Assembly: GCA_018268465.1 (NCBI GenBank)
Contig: JAFDWN010000007.1
Span: 1 to 64,000 of the forward strand
Reading direction: 5' to 3'
From: Actinomycetota bacterium
GTDB taxonomy: Bacteria; Actinomycetota; Actinomycetes; Mycobacteriales; Mycobacteriaceae
DNA length: 64,000 nt
The notes below the pieces were generated by a model, which ran no database searches, had not been told where the DNA came from, and saw only the letters and a list, made by a program, of their open reading frames with translations. Positions 15,870 to 24,535 of the stretch are shown piece after piece. Numbering within the stretch: the first letter of the stretch is position 1; each line of letters starts with the position of its first letter. The position numbers were made by a program, and so were the translations under genes.

Positions 15870-16997
15870 ATGCTGCTGCCGCACCTGACCGCAGGCACCG
15901 CCGCCCTGACCGATCTCGCCGCAGGGGCGGCGCGGCACGCGTACTTCGCCTACGGCTCCAACCTGTGTGTCCAGCAGATGGCCCGGCGTTGCCCCGGCGC
16001 CGTGTTGCCGCGCCGGGCCAGGCTCAGCGACCACGACTGGTTGATCAACGAACGCGGCGTGGCGACCGTCGAGCCCGCGGACGGCGCCGAGGTGCACGGT
16101 GTCCTGTGGCAGCTCACCGACCACGACCTGGCCACCCTCGACAGCGCCGAGGGCGTCCCCGTGCGCTACCGCCGCGACCGGCTCGTCGTCCACACCGACA
16201 GCGGCCCGTCCGACGCATGGGTGTACATCGACCATCGCGTCGACCCCGGCGCGCCCCGACCCGGATACCTGGAACGCATCATCGACGGCGCCCTGCACCA
16301 CGAACTGCCCCCGCGCTGGGTCGAGTTCCTGCGCCGCTGGGATCCCGTGCACTGGCAGCACCATCCCAATGCCGCCGACACCCCTGCCCCGCAGTCACTT
16401 TCGGAGCTGCTCGGCTATCCCGGGGTGATCGAGCACAGCGCGTTGCGGTCGCGGTTCGGTTTCATGGCCATCCATGGCGGCGGGCTCGAGCAGATGACCG
16501 ACGTGATCGCCGAGAAGGCGGCCGAAGCCGCGGATGCGTCGCTCTACGTCGTGCGTCATCCCGACCGCTACCCGCACCATCTGCCGTCGGCCCGTTACCA
16601 CGAACAGGAATCCGCACGGCTCGCCGAATTCCTCGGGCACGTCGACGTGGCGGTGTCGCTGCACGGCTACGGCCGGATCGGCCGCAGCACCGAGCTGCTG
16701 GCGGGCGGCAGGAACCGCACCCTCGCCGCACATCTGGCCCGCCACGTCGTGGTGCCCGGCTACCAGGTCATCACCGACCTCGACGCGATCCCGGCGGAAC
16801 TGCGGGGTCAGAACCCCACCAATCCGGTCAACCGGGCCAGCGGCGGCGGCGCCCAACTCGAACTGACACCGCGGGTGCGCGGACTCGGCCCGCGCAGTGC
16901 CATGCCCGGCGACGACGGGCTCTCCCCTGCCACCTCGGCGCTCATCCGGGGGCTCGTCGCGACCGCCCGCAGCTGGCCGGCGCGTACCGTCGCCTGA
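15870..16997 (+). CDS. Gamma-glutamyl cyclotransferase-like/poly-gamma-glutamate hydrolase-like fusion
   Basis: A 375-aa two-domain protein. Residues about 25-150 have the GGCT fold entry YFAYGSNLCVQQMARR and the VHGVLWQLTDHDLATLD segment typical of AIG2/GGCT proteins. Residues about 175-355 match the PGA-hydrolase (PF05908) zinc amidohydrolase family: FGFMAIHGGGLEQMTD and AVSLHGYGRIG supply candidate metal-binding His. Both families act on gamma-glutamyl bonds, which makes the fusion coherent. It resembles M. tuberculosis Rv0923c in position and size. There is no signal peptide, so it is cytoplasmic. The substrate is unknown. Confidence 0.7.
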   Translation: MLLPHLTAGTAALTDLAAGAARHAYFAYGSNLCVQQMARRCPGAVLPRRARLSDHDWLINERGVATVEPADGAEVHGVLWQLTDHDLATLDSAEGVPVRYRRDRLVVHTDSGPSDAWVYIDHRVDPGAPRPGYLERIIDGALHHELPPRWVEFLRRWDPVHWQHHPNAADTPAPQSLSELLGYPGVIEHSALRSRFGFMAIHGGGLEQMTDVIAEKAAEAADASLYVVRHPDRYPHHLPSARYHEQESARLAEFLGHVDVAVSLHGYGRIGRSTELLAGGRNRTLAAHLARHVVVPGYQVITDLDAIPAELRGQNPTNPVNRASGGGAQLELTPRVRGLGPRSAMPGDDGLSPATSALIRGLVATARSWPARTVA

Positions 16998-17096
16998 GGT
17001 CCGCGTCGAGCGGAACGCCACGGCGGAATCTTCCCGCGACTACCTCCGCAGCGTTACGTTCGTAGACCTGTCGGTCGTCCGCGACAGACTTCCGGC

Positions 17097-17969
17097 ATGG
17101 ACGGACCGTTCATCGGACATGAAGCGCTGACCGCCGGGCTCGTCACACGGCACGCACTGCGAACACGATTCGTCGCCGTACACCGCGACGTGTACGTATC
17201 GGCGGACACACCACTGACCCCCGCCCTGCGAGCCAGAGCGGCGTGGCTGCGATCCAGGCGGCGCGGCGTACTGGCCGGCCTGTCCGCGTCGGCGCTGCAC
17301 CGCGCGAAATGGATCGACCAGCGGCTGCCCGCGACGATCATCGACACCAACCGACGACGTGTGCCCGGCGTCGTGGTGTGGGCCGCGCATCTGCAGGACG
17401 ACGAGATCTGCCACATCGACGGAATGGCAGTGACCACCCCGGCCAGAACGGCCCTCGACCTGGCCTGCCGGAATCCGCCGTTGCGCGCGATAACCGCCAT
17501 CGACGCCCTGGCCCGCGCGACCCGAATGACGATGTCCGATGTGGACCGGCTCGTCGCACGGCACCAGGGGATGCGGGGACTCCAGGCGGGACGATCGGCA
17601 CTCGACTTCGTCGACGCCGGCGCGGAGTCGCCAAGGGAGACCTGGGTTCGGCTGCTGCTGATCCGCAACGGATTTCCGCGACCCCAGACTCAGATCGAGA
17701 TCCGCGACGAGTACGGATGGACGGTCGGGTACGCCGATATGGGTTGGGAGGACGTCAAGGTCGTCGTGGAATACGAGGGCGCAGACCACCGGACAGCCGA
17801 TCGATTCAACAAGGATGTGCGACGGATCGAATGTCTCGACGAGCTGGGCTGGATCGTCGTACGGGTGACCAAACTGGACACCGAGGGGTCGATCGTGGGT
17901 CGGGTAGCCAGAGCATGGGAACGCCGAATGCTACGCCAGGGCGGGAAATCAGCGAAACGGTCGCCGTAG
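17097..17969 (+). CDS. DUF559/AbiEi-type protein with nuclease-like C-terminus
   Basis: A 290-aa protein of a group common in mycobacteria. The N-terminal half (RHALRTRFVAVHRDVYVS, then a winged-helix-like stretch through PARTALDLA) resembles the AbiEi antitoxin-like part of these proteins. The C-terminal half (DEYGWTVGYADMGWEDVKVV, EYEGADHRT, LGWIVVRVT) has the DUF559/Vsr-like PD-(D/E)xK arrangement. The role is unproven; DNA binding or cleavage is inferred from fold. CAGACT six bases before the ATG suggests leaderless transcription. Confidence 0.7.
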   Translation: MDGPFIGHEALTAGLVTRHALRTRFVAVHRDVYVSADTPLTPALRARAAWLRSRRRGVLAGLSASALHRAKWIDQRLPATIIDTNRRRVPGVVVWAAHLQDDEICHIDGMAVTTPARTALDLACRNPPLRAITAIDALARATRMTMSDVDRLVARHQGMRGLQAGRSALDFVDAGAESPRETWVRLLLIRNGFPRPQTQIEIRDEYGWTVGYADMGWEDVKVVVEYEGADHRTADRFNKDVRRIECLDELGWIVVRVTKLDTEGSIVGRVARAWERRMLRQGGKSAKRSP

Positions 17970-17996
17970 CGTTACCCTCGGCGGCCCAGCGGGCCC

Positions 17997-19379
17997 CTAT
18001 TCCTCCATATCCAGCACTGGCGTGGGCCGCTGGAAGCCGCGGGTCACCCAGGCCAGCCACCCGAATCCCACTGCCAGCCAGATCAGTCCGATCACCAGCG
18101 TCAGGCCGGACAGGCTCGTCCACAGCCACACCGTCAACGCGAAACCGACCAGCGGCAGCACCAGATTGTTGACCATCGCGCCGCCCTGCCGCTCGCGTCC
18201 GTCGACGTAGTAGTGCTTGAAGACCGAGAGGTTCACCGCCGAGAACGCCACCAGCGCACCGAAACTGACCACCGATGCCAGCGTGGCCAGGTCGATGACG
18301 ACGGCCAGCAACGAGATCACCGACACCACGAGGATCGCGTACACCGGTGTCGAGAACCGCGGCGAGACATGGCCGAATACCTTCCGCGGCAGGATGCCGT
18401 CACGCCCCATGGCATAGAGGATCCGCGCCACCGACGCCTGCGATGTGATGGCCGAGCCGAGCGCACCGGCCACATACGCCGCGGTGAAGAATGTGTTCAG
18501 GAACGTCCCGCCTGCGGTCGCCATCACGTCGAGCGCGCCGGAGTCGACGTCGGTGAAGTTGTTGGACGGGAACACCACCTGCGCCAGCCACGCCAGCGCG
18601 ATGAACAACAGCCCGCACAGCAGCGTCGCGATCATGATCGCGCGGGGGACTGTTCGCCTGGGATCTTTGGCCTCCTCGGACAGTGTCGACACCGCGTCGA
18701 AACCGAGGAACGACAGGCACAGGATCGCCGCCCCCGCGAGCACCGGACCGAACCCGGGCGCCGAGCCGTCACCGGTGAACGGGGCCATCACGTCGACGGT
18801 CCCCGATCCGGAGAGCGTCACGGCGGCCAGCACCGCGAAGACGACGATGAACACCGTCTGCAGGGCAATGATCAGGATGTTCGCGCGGGCCACCGACACG
18901 ATGCCGACGACATTGAGCACCGTCACGATTGCGATGGTGACCACGATGATCACCCAGTTGGGCAGCGCCGGCAGCGCGGCGTTGAGGTAGAGCCCGATGA
19001 CCATGTAGTTGAGCATCGGCAGGAACAGGTAGTCCAGCAGCAGCGACCAGCCCGCCAGGAAGCCCACCGGCGCGCCGAACGACTTCTGGGTGTAGGCGTA
19101 CGCCGACCCGGCGACGGGGTATGCGGCGGACATCCGGGCGTAGGACCGCGCGGTGAACAGCATTGCGATCAGCGTCACGACATAGGCGGCCGCCACCCGT
19201 CCGCCGCTGATCTCGGTGACGATCCCGTAGGTGGTGAACACCGTGAGCGGCACCATGTATACGAGACCGAACAGCACCAGCGACGGCACACCCAGGACGC
19301 GGCGCAGATGCCCCTCGTGTGGGTCGTCCTGAAGCCGCGGCACCGCCGGATCGAGCGGAGATGGTGAGGACATCGGCAC
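17997..19379 (-). CDS. APC-family amino acid permease
   Basis: A 460-aa, 12-helix APC transporter (YMVPLTVFTTYGIVTE in helix 1, GSAYAYTQKSFG after helix 2, LSFLGFDAVSTLSEEAKDP in helix 6). It imports an amino acid or amine with a cation. It begins four bases after the amidohydrolase stop on the same strand, so the two form an operon; the permease may bring in the compound the amidohydrolase cleaves. It converges with the DUF559-type gene. The substrate is not predictable from sequence. Confidence 0.88.
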   Translation of the reverse strand: MPMSSPSPLDPAVPRLQDDPHEGHLRRVLGVPSLVLFGLVYMVPLTVFTTYGIVTEISGGRVAAAYVVTLIAMLFTARSYARMSAAYPVAGSAYAYTQKSFGAPVGFLAGWSLLLDYLFLPMLNYMVIGLYLNAALPALPNWVIIVVTIAIVTVLNVVGIVSVARANILIIALQTVFIVVFAVLAAVTLSGSGTVDVMAPFTGDGSAPGFGPVLAGAAILCLSFLGFDAVSTLSEEAKDPRRTVPRAIMIATLLCGLLFIALAWLAQVVFPSNNFTDVDSGALDVMATAGGTFLNTFFTAAYVAGALGSAITSQASVARILYAMGRDGILPRKVFGHVSPRFSTPVYAILVVSVISLLAVVIDLATLASVVSFGALVAFSAVNLSVFKHYYVDGRERQGGAMVNNLVLPLVGFALTVWLWTSLSGLTLVIGLIWLAVGFGWLAWVTRGFQRPTPVLDMEE

Positions 19380-19383
19380 TCCC

Positions 19384-21021
19384 TCAGCTGGCGGACGAAT
19401 ACCCGAGCTTGCCCCTCAGGTACGTTCCGCGTACGCGGATTGAGGGAATCTGCAGCGGCGGCGTGTCGCGCGGATCGCGGTCCAGCAAAACCAGATCCGC
19501 GCTCGCACCCGGCACGATGCGGCCCCACGCGCCCTCGGCGAATGCCTGTGCGGCAACACCGGCGGTGTAGGCATGCAACGCCCGCTCCGAGGCGAGGATC
19601 TCGGCCGGCGTCCAGCCGCCCTCGGGATCCCCCTCGACGGTCTGGCGCGACACCGCCACGGCGATGCCGTCCAGCGGCGCGCCCGAGGACACCGGCCAGT
19701 CCGAGCCGAACGCCAGCGGCGCACCCGACTGGTCCAGGGTGCGCAACCGGTACTGCTTGTCGGAGCGCTCGGGGCCCAGGCGCGGCACCGTCAGCACGGT
19801 CATCAGCGCGTCCTGCTGAGCCCAGAGCGGCTGCATATTCGGGATCACGCCGAGCTGCGCGAAACGCCCGATGTCGGCATCGTCGACGAGTTGGGCGTGG
19901 GCGATCACCGGGCGCCGGTCACGGGGGCCGTTGGTGGCGACGACGTGCTCGATCGCGTCGAGGGCCTGGCGCACGGCGGCGTCACCGATCGCGTGGATGT
20001 GGATCTGCAGGCCGAGCGCGTCGACGCGTTGCGCCGCCTCGGCCAGCGTCTGCCCTTCCCACACCCGCATGCCGTTGTTGTCCGGGTCCTGCCCGGGGTG
20101 CTTGTGCAGCCCCGAGCAGTAGGGCGTCAGCAGCGCGCCCGTCTCGTTCTCGACGACACCGTCGGCGAAGAACTTGACCGTGTTGGCCGTCAGCAGCGGC
20201 GAACCCAACTCCTCGACCCGCCGCATGGACTCGGCGAATCCGTCCAGCTGCGAGTCGATATGCCGCGGGTCCGCGTACAACGCGAGGTTGAACCGCACCC
20301 GCAGCGCATCGCGGCGGGCGGCGGCCAGATAGGTGTCGACGTCGGCGGGCTCCACCCACGCGTCCTGCACCCACGTCACGCCGCGAGCCAGGTAGTAGTC
20401 CGCCGCCGTGCCAAGGGCCGCGATCCGGGTGTCCTCGTCGCGCTCCGGAATCACCGCGTTGACCAGGTCGACCGCACCCCACTCGCGCAACGTGCCCAGC
20501 ACCGACCCGTCGGCGCGGTGCGGGATCTCGCCGAGCACCGGGTCGGGCGTCTCGGGCGTGATGCCCGCACGGTCCAGCGCGACGGTGTTGCACCACACCG
20601 TGTGGTAGTCCCAGGCCCGCAGCACGACCGGCCGGTCGGGCACCGCCGCGTCGAGCCAGCGCGCGTCGAAAAGCCCGTCCGGCGCCAGGCTGCTGTCGTA
20701 GGACGCTCCCAGAATCCACTCCTGGTCGGGGTGCGCCGCGGCGAATGAGCCGACCGCGTCGACGATCTCGTCGACCGACGAGCACGGCCGCACCGGCGGC
20801 CCGACCGCTTCCAGCCCGCCGAGCAGCGGGTGGGCGTGCCCGTCGCCGAAGGACGGCATCAGGAATCTGCCGTCGAGGTCCACCTCGTCAGCGGTCCCCG
20901 CGTGCGCCACCGCCTCAGCGCCGACCGCCTCGACTACGCCGTCGGCGACGAGGAGCGCATCGGTGCAACCCGCGGCGGTGCCGGTCCATATCGTGCCGTT
21001 ACGGAAGACGATTCGCGACAT
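19384..21021 (-). CDS. Metal-dependent amidohydrolase, YtcJ-like
   Basis: A 545-aa amidohydrolase-3 family enzyme. The metal site includes HAH in SFGDGHAHPLLGG (about residue 65), a His in IHIHAIGDAAVR, and Asp in FGSDWPVSSGAPL. Members hydrolyse C-N bonds of amides, formamides or hydantoin-like compounds. The frame is open far upstream, but the ATG at 21021 is chosen because the domain starts there and TAGTGT lies seven bases upstream (leaderless). It is divergent from the SigK-locus FAD gene (81 bp between starts) and leads the amidohydrolase-permease operon. Confidence 0.88.
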   Translation of the reverse strand: MSRIVFRNGTIWTGTAAGCTDALLVADGVVEAVGAEAVAHAGTADEVDLDGRFLMPSFGDGHAHPLLGGLEAVGPPVRPCSSVDEIVDAVGSFAAAHPDQEWILGASYDSSLAPDGLFDARWLDAAVPDRPVVLRAWDYHTVWCNTVALDRAGITPETPDPVLGEIPHRADGSVLGTLREWGAVDLVNAVIPERDEDTRIAALGTAADYYLARGVTWVQDAWVEPADVDTYLAAARRDALRVRFNLALYADPRHIDSQLDGFAESMRRVEELGSPLLTANTVKFFADGVVENETGALLTPYCSGLHKHPGQDPDNNGMRVWEGQTLAEAAQRVDALGLQIHIHAIGDAAVRQALDAIEHVVATNGPRDRRPVIAHAQLVDDADIGRFAQLGVIPNMQPLWAQQDALMTVLTVPRLGPERSDKQYRLRTLDQSGAPLAFGSDWPVSSGAPLDGIAVAVSRQTVEGDPEGGWTPAEILASERALHAYTAGVAAQAFAEGAWGRIVPGASADLVLLDRDPRDTPPLQIPSIRVRGTYLRGKLGYSSAS

Positions 21022-21068
21022 TCCCGGCACACTACGCGCGGGCAATACGAATGCAAGGCGATCGACAC

Positions 21069-21095
21069 CCATCCGCGACGGCACCGACTCCGAAT
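21069..21095 (+). promoter_or_regulatory. SigK-type promoter of the FAD oxidoreductase operon
   Basis: CCATCC (21069-21074), 15 bases, CCGAAT (21090-21095) reproduces the -35 and -10 hexamers reported for M. tuberculosis SigK. The -10 ends seven bases before the GTG of the FAD gene, which would give a leaderless transcript. The operon leads towards sigK/rskA, so this may be an autoregulatory input. Confidence 0.65.
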
Positions 21096-21102
21096 AGCCG
21101 GC

Positions 21103-22416
21103 GTGGAACACAGACATCCCGGTGGACGCTCGATCGCCGTCATCGGCAGCGGCGTGGCCGGACTGACGGCCGCCTACCTGCTGTCGGCGCGCGACCGGGT
21201 CACTCTGTTCGAGGCGGACACCCGGTTCGGCGGACATGCCCACACCCACTACCTGGACCGGGGGGATGGCTGCATCGTCGGCGTCGACTCCGCATTCCTC
21301 GTACACAACGACCGCACCTATCCCACACTGTGCCGGTTGTTCGCCGAGCTCGGTGTTGCCACGCAGACCACCGACATGTCGATGTCGGTACGCGACGACA
21401 CCTGCGGGCTGGAGTATGCGGGCGCATGCGGCCTCGGCGGGCTCTTCCCGTCCTGGTCCACGATGGCCCGGCCGCGGTATCTGCGCATGCTGGCCGAGGT
21501 GCGGCGCTTCCACCGCGCCGCGACGCGCCTGCTTGCCGACGGTACCGACACGGACGCAGACGAAACCCTCGGCGCATTCCTGCAGCGGCACAGCTTCTCC
21601 GGCTATTTCGCCGAGCATTTCATGGTGCCGCTGGTGTCGGCGGTGTGGTCGTGCCCCGCCGGCGACGCGATGCGCTACCCCGCCCGCTACCTGTTCGTAT
21701 TCCTCGACCACCACGGCATGCTGTCGGTGTTCGGATCGCCGACGTGGCGCACGGTCGTCGGAGGTTCGGCCGCCTACGTCGAGCAGATCCTCGCGCGGGT
21801 ACACGAGGTGTCGGCGGGCACACCCGTCCGCAGCGTCGCCCGGGTTCCCGAGGGTGTCGAGCTCACCGCCGAACGGTCGGCGCCACGGCAGTTCGACGCC
21901 GCCGTGATCGCCACCCACCCCGATCAGGCCCTGCTCATGCTCGCGCGGCCCACCTCGGCGGAGCGCGAAGTCCTCGGCGCAATCGGGTACTCCAGCAACC
22001 ATGCACAGCTGCACACCGACGAGTCCGTGCTGCCGCGGCACCGCCGCGCACGGGCGTCGTGGAACTACCTGGTCCGCCCGCATGACGAGGAGGTGCTGGT
22101 GACCTACGACATCACCCGGCTGATGCACCTGGGCGGACCGCGGCGCTTCCTGGTCACGCTGGGCGGGCGGGACCGTGTCGACCCGACCCGCGTCCTGGCC
22201 GAGATGACCTACAGCCATCCGGTGTACACCATGGAATCCGTTGCGGCACAACATCGTCTGCCCACACTCGACGACGACCGACTGGTGTTCGCCGGCGCGT
22301 ACCACGGGTGGGGGTTCCACGAGGACGGCGCCGCGTCAGGGTTGCGGGCGGCCCGGCGCCTCGGCGCGGAGTGGCCCGGCGTCACACCGCCGGACAGGGT
22401 GGTGGCGAGTTGCTGA
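21103..22416 (+). CDS. FAD-dependent amine-oxidase-like protein (Rv0449c-like)
   Basis: A 437-aa flavoprotein of the NAD(P)/FAD amine oxidase/desaturase-like superfamily. It has the dinucleotide motif IAVIGSGVAGLTAAYLLS at the N-terminus, FEADTRFGGHAHTH next, and an FAD-closing VFAGAYHGWGFHEDGAASG near the end. In M. tuberculosis Rv0449c starts the operon that runs to sigK/rskA and is a SigK target. The exact reaction is unknown; linkage to a cyclopropane-synthase-like enzyme suggests lipid modification. The GTG at 21103 fits the leaderless SigK-type promoter. Confidence 0.85.
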   Translation: MEHRHPGGRSIAVIGSGVAGLTAAYLLSARDRVTLFEADTRFGGHAHTHYLDRGDGCIVGVDSAFLVHNDRTYPTLCRLFAELGVATQTTDMSMSVRDDTCGLEYAGACGLGGLFPSWSTMARPRYLRMLAEVRRFHRAATRLLADGTDTDADETLGAFLQRHSFSGYFAEHFMVPLVSAVWSCPAGDAMRYPARYLFVFLDHHGMLSVFGSPTWRTVVGGSAAYVEQILARVHEVSAGTPVRSVARVPEGVELTAERSAPRQFDAAVIATHPDQALLMLARPTSAEREVLGAIGYSSNHAQLHTDESVLPRHRRARASWNYLVRPHDEEVLVTYDITRLMHLGGPRRFLVTLGGRDRVDPTRVLAEMTYSHPVYTMESVAAQHRLPTLDDDRLVFAGAYHGWGFHEDGAASGLRAARRLGAEWPGVTPPDRVVASC

Positions 22417-23141
22417 CCCCCGCGCTGTACCGCACCCGAATCACCCACCTGCGTCGCGTGCCCGTGCACCACTATTTCGAACACCGCGGCTACAGCTGGT
22501 ACATCGACCTCGACGAACCGCCCCGGCTACCACGCTGGTTGCGGCCCTTTGCGCGGTTCGAGTCCGCCGACCACTTCGGCGGGGACCCGGATCTCTCACT
22601 GCGGCAACGGGTCGACGCATTTCTCGCCGAGTACGGCATCGACCTGCATGGCGGCACGATCACCGCCCTGTTGCAGGCCAGGGTGCTGGGATTTGTGTTC
22701 AATCCCTTGAGCCTTTATTGGTGTCACGACGCGGACGGGGTGCTGCGCCACATCGTGGCCGAGGTGCACAACACCTACGGCGAGCGGCACGCCTACCTGC
22801 TGCCACCGGACGGCACCCGTCCCGTCCTGGTCGAGAAGCGGCTCTACGTATCGCCGTTCAACGAGGTGGACGGCCACTACCTGGTGCGGGCGCCCCGACC
22901 CGACACCGAGCTGGATGTGTCGATCTCGTTGCACAGGGGCAATCAACCGGCTTTCGTCGCCACCCTGCGCGGCACCCGCCGTCCGGTCCGCGAACTGGCA
23001 CGCCTGCAACTCACCGCACCGCTGGCACCGCTGATGGGCGCGTTGGGAATTCGCGTCCAGGGCATCACTCTCTGGTTGCGCGGCCTACCCGTCGTACCCC
23101 GTATCACCACCGCCGACAACGAAGGGATTTCCCTGCCGTGA
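22410..23141 (+). CDS. DUF1365 family protein (Rv0448c-like)
   Basis: A 243-aa DUF1365 protein (HHYFEHRGYSWYIDLDEP, then VLGFVFNPLSLYWCHDADG and VEKRLYVSPFNEVDGHY, typical of the family). DUF1365 genes are regularly found between an FAD oxidoreductase and a cyclopropane-fatty-acid synthase, as here, but no activity is established to my knowledge. The start is taken as TTG at 22410, overlapping the preceding stop by seven bases; an adjacent CTG is the alternative. The stop overlaps the next GTG by four bases, so translation is coupled. Confidence 0.82.
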   Translation: MLTPALYRTRITHLRRVPVHHYFEHRGYSWYIDLDEPPRLPRWLRPFARFESADHFGGDPDLSLRQRVDAFLAEYGIDLHGGTITALLQARVLGFVFNPLSLYWCHDADGVLRHIVAEVHNTYGERHAYLLPPDGTRPVLVEKRLYVSPFNEVDGHYLVRAPRPDTELDVSISLHRGNQPAFVATLRGTRRPVRELARLQLTAPLAPLMGALGIRVQGITLWLRGLPVVPRITTADNEGISLP

Positions 23142-24421
23142 GCATCGACTCCACCAACGGAACCGGAACCGATTGCAGTGCAGTCGATCACGGTACTTGG
23201 CCCGATGTCGGCAGGGTGCCCGGCGGCCTTACCGGCGCGCTGTCCGGGATGGTCGCCGGGAACCTGTTGCGCCGCGCCGCCGCCCGGTTGCCGCTCCGCC
23301 TCCGCTACCCGGACGGGTCGGTCGTCGGCGCGGCCGATCCGACGCTGCCCACGATGGTCATTCACCGCCCCGACGCGCTCGCCCGCCGGATCGGCCGCCA
23401 CGGCCTGATCGGCTTCGGCGAGTCATACATGGCCGGAGAGTGGACCTCCACCGATCTAGCTGGTCTGCTGACCGCGTTCGCGGGATCCGCGTCGTCATTG
23501 ATTCCCGTTGCCCTGCAACGTTTCCGACCGCTGGTTCTGACGGCTCGGCCGCGCTCGGAAGACAACAGCCGCGACCGGGCCCGCCGCAACGTGGCACGGC
23601 ACTACGACCTGTCCAACGAACTGTTCGGCGTGTTCCTCGACGAGACGATGACGTACTCCAGCGCCCTGTTCGACACCCTGCCCGCCACGCAGGCGGGGTT
23701 CGCCGACGCACAGCGGCGCAAGGTCGACCGGCTTCTCGACGCCGCCGGGGTCGGCGCGGGCAGCCGCGTGCTGGAGATCGGCACCGGCTGGGGGCAGTTG
23801 TGCCTACAAGCCGCAGCCCGGGGCGCCCACATCCACTCGATCACCCTGTCGGCCGAACAGCAGCGGCTGGCGCGCCGACGGGTCGCCGCCGCCGGACTGG
23901 CCGATCGCGTCACCATCGAACTGCGCGACTACCGCGACGTGGCGGGCCGGTACGACGCGGTGGTCTCGGTCGAGATGGTCGAGGCCGTGGGCTACCGGTT
24001 CTGGCCGAAGTACTTCCGGACGCTGAACCGCCTGGTGACGCCCACCGGGCGGGTCGCGATCCAGGCCATCACCATGCCCCACGACCGGATGCTGGCCAGC
24101 CGCAACACCTACACATGGGTCCAGAAGTACATCTTCCCCGGCGGCCTGCTGCCGTCGACCGATGCGATCCAGGAGATCACCCGCAGGCACACGACGTTGC
24201 AGACGGTCGACATGCACTCGCTTCGCCCCCACTACGCCGAGACGCTGCGGCTGTGGCGGGAGCGGTTCACCGCCCGCCACGACGAGGTGGCGGCCCTGGG
24301 CTTCGATGAGGTGTTTCGCCGGATGTGGGAGTTGTACCTGGCATACTCCGAGGCGGGGTTCCGCTCGGGTTACCTCGACGTGTACCAGTGGACGTTTGCC
24401 CCCGGCGGACGCGCACGATGA
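23138..24421 (+). CDS. ufaA1: Cyclopropane-fatty-acid synthase-like methyltransferase (Rv0447c-like)
   Basis: A 427-aa SAM-dependent lipid methyltransferase. A family-specific N-terminal part (to about residue 140) is followed by the CFA core: NVARHYDLSNELFGVFLDET, the SAM motif VLEIGTGWGQLCL (about residue 210), VSVEMVEAVGYRFWP with the active-site loop, and AIQAITMPHDRML. It adds a methylene or methyl group to unsaturated acyl chains of phospholipids. M. tuberculosis Rv0447c (UfaA1) has been linked to tuberculostearic acid, though another operon is also credited with that. GTGA overlap with the DUF1365 stop. Confidence 0.87.
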   Translation: MSIDSTNGTGTDCSAVDHGTWPDVGRVPGGLTGALSGMVAGNLLRRAAARLPLRLRYPDGSVVGAADPTLPTMVIHRPDALARRIGRHGLIGFGESYMAGEWTSTDLAGLLTAFAGSASSLIPVALQRFRPLVLTARPRSEDNSRDRARRNVARHYDLSNELFGVFLDETMTYSSALFDTLPATQAGFADAQRRKVDRLLDAAGVGAGSRVLEIGTGWGQLCLQAAARGAHIHSITLSAEQQRLARRRVAAAGLADRVTIELRDYRDVAGRYDAVVSVEMVEAVGYRFWPKYFRTLNRLVTPTGRVAIQAITMPHDRMLASRNTYTWVQKYIFPGGLLPSTDAIQEITRRHTTLQTVDMHSLRPHYAETLRLWRERFTARHDEVAALGFDEVFRRMWELYLAYSEAGFRSGYLDVYQWTFAPGGRAR

Positions 24422-24522
24422 CGCGTCCCGCGCGGTTGTCGACCAATGGCGCTGTCACTCAGGGTTTTTCGCATCGGATCCACCGGCATCGCGATTGATG
24501 TGACGGCATCGGCGTGTGCGGT

Positions 24523-24528
24523 TAGGCT
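24523..24528 (+). promoter_or_regulatory. -10 element of sigK (leaderless)
   Basis: TAGGCT ends seven bases before the GTG of sigK. A possible -35, TGACGG (24501-24506), is 16 bases upstream of it. The element looks like a housekeeping promoter, so sigK can be transcribed apart from the upstream SigK-type promoter. Confidence 0.45.
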
Positions 24529-24535
24529 ACCGCTC

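Noticed and set aside
18213-19367. A 384-aa plus-strand frame inside the APC permease gene
   Set aside because: Its translation is almost entirely His/Arg/Gln/Glu, the usual antisense image of hydrophobic membrane helices.
21022-22320. N-terminal extension of the amidohydrolase into the FAD gene (978-aa frame)
   Set aside because: The extra 433 residues are antisense to the FAD oxidoreductase and have no family features; the amidohydrolase domain begins at the ATG at 21021.
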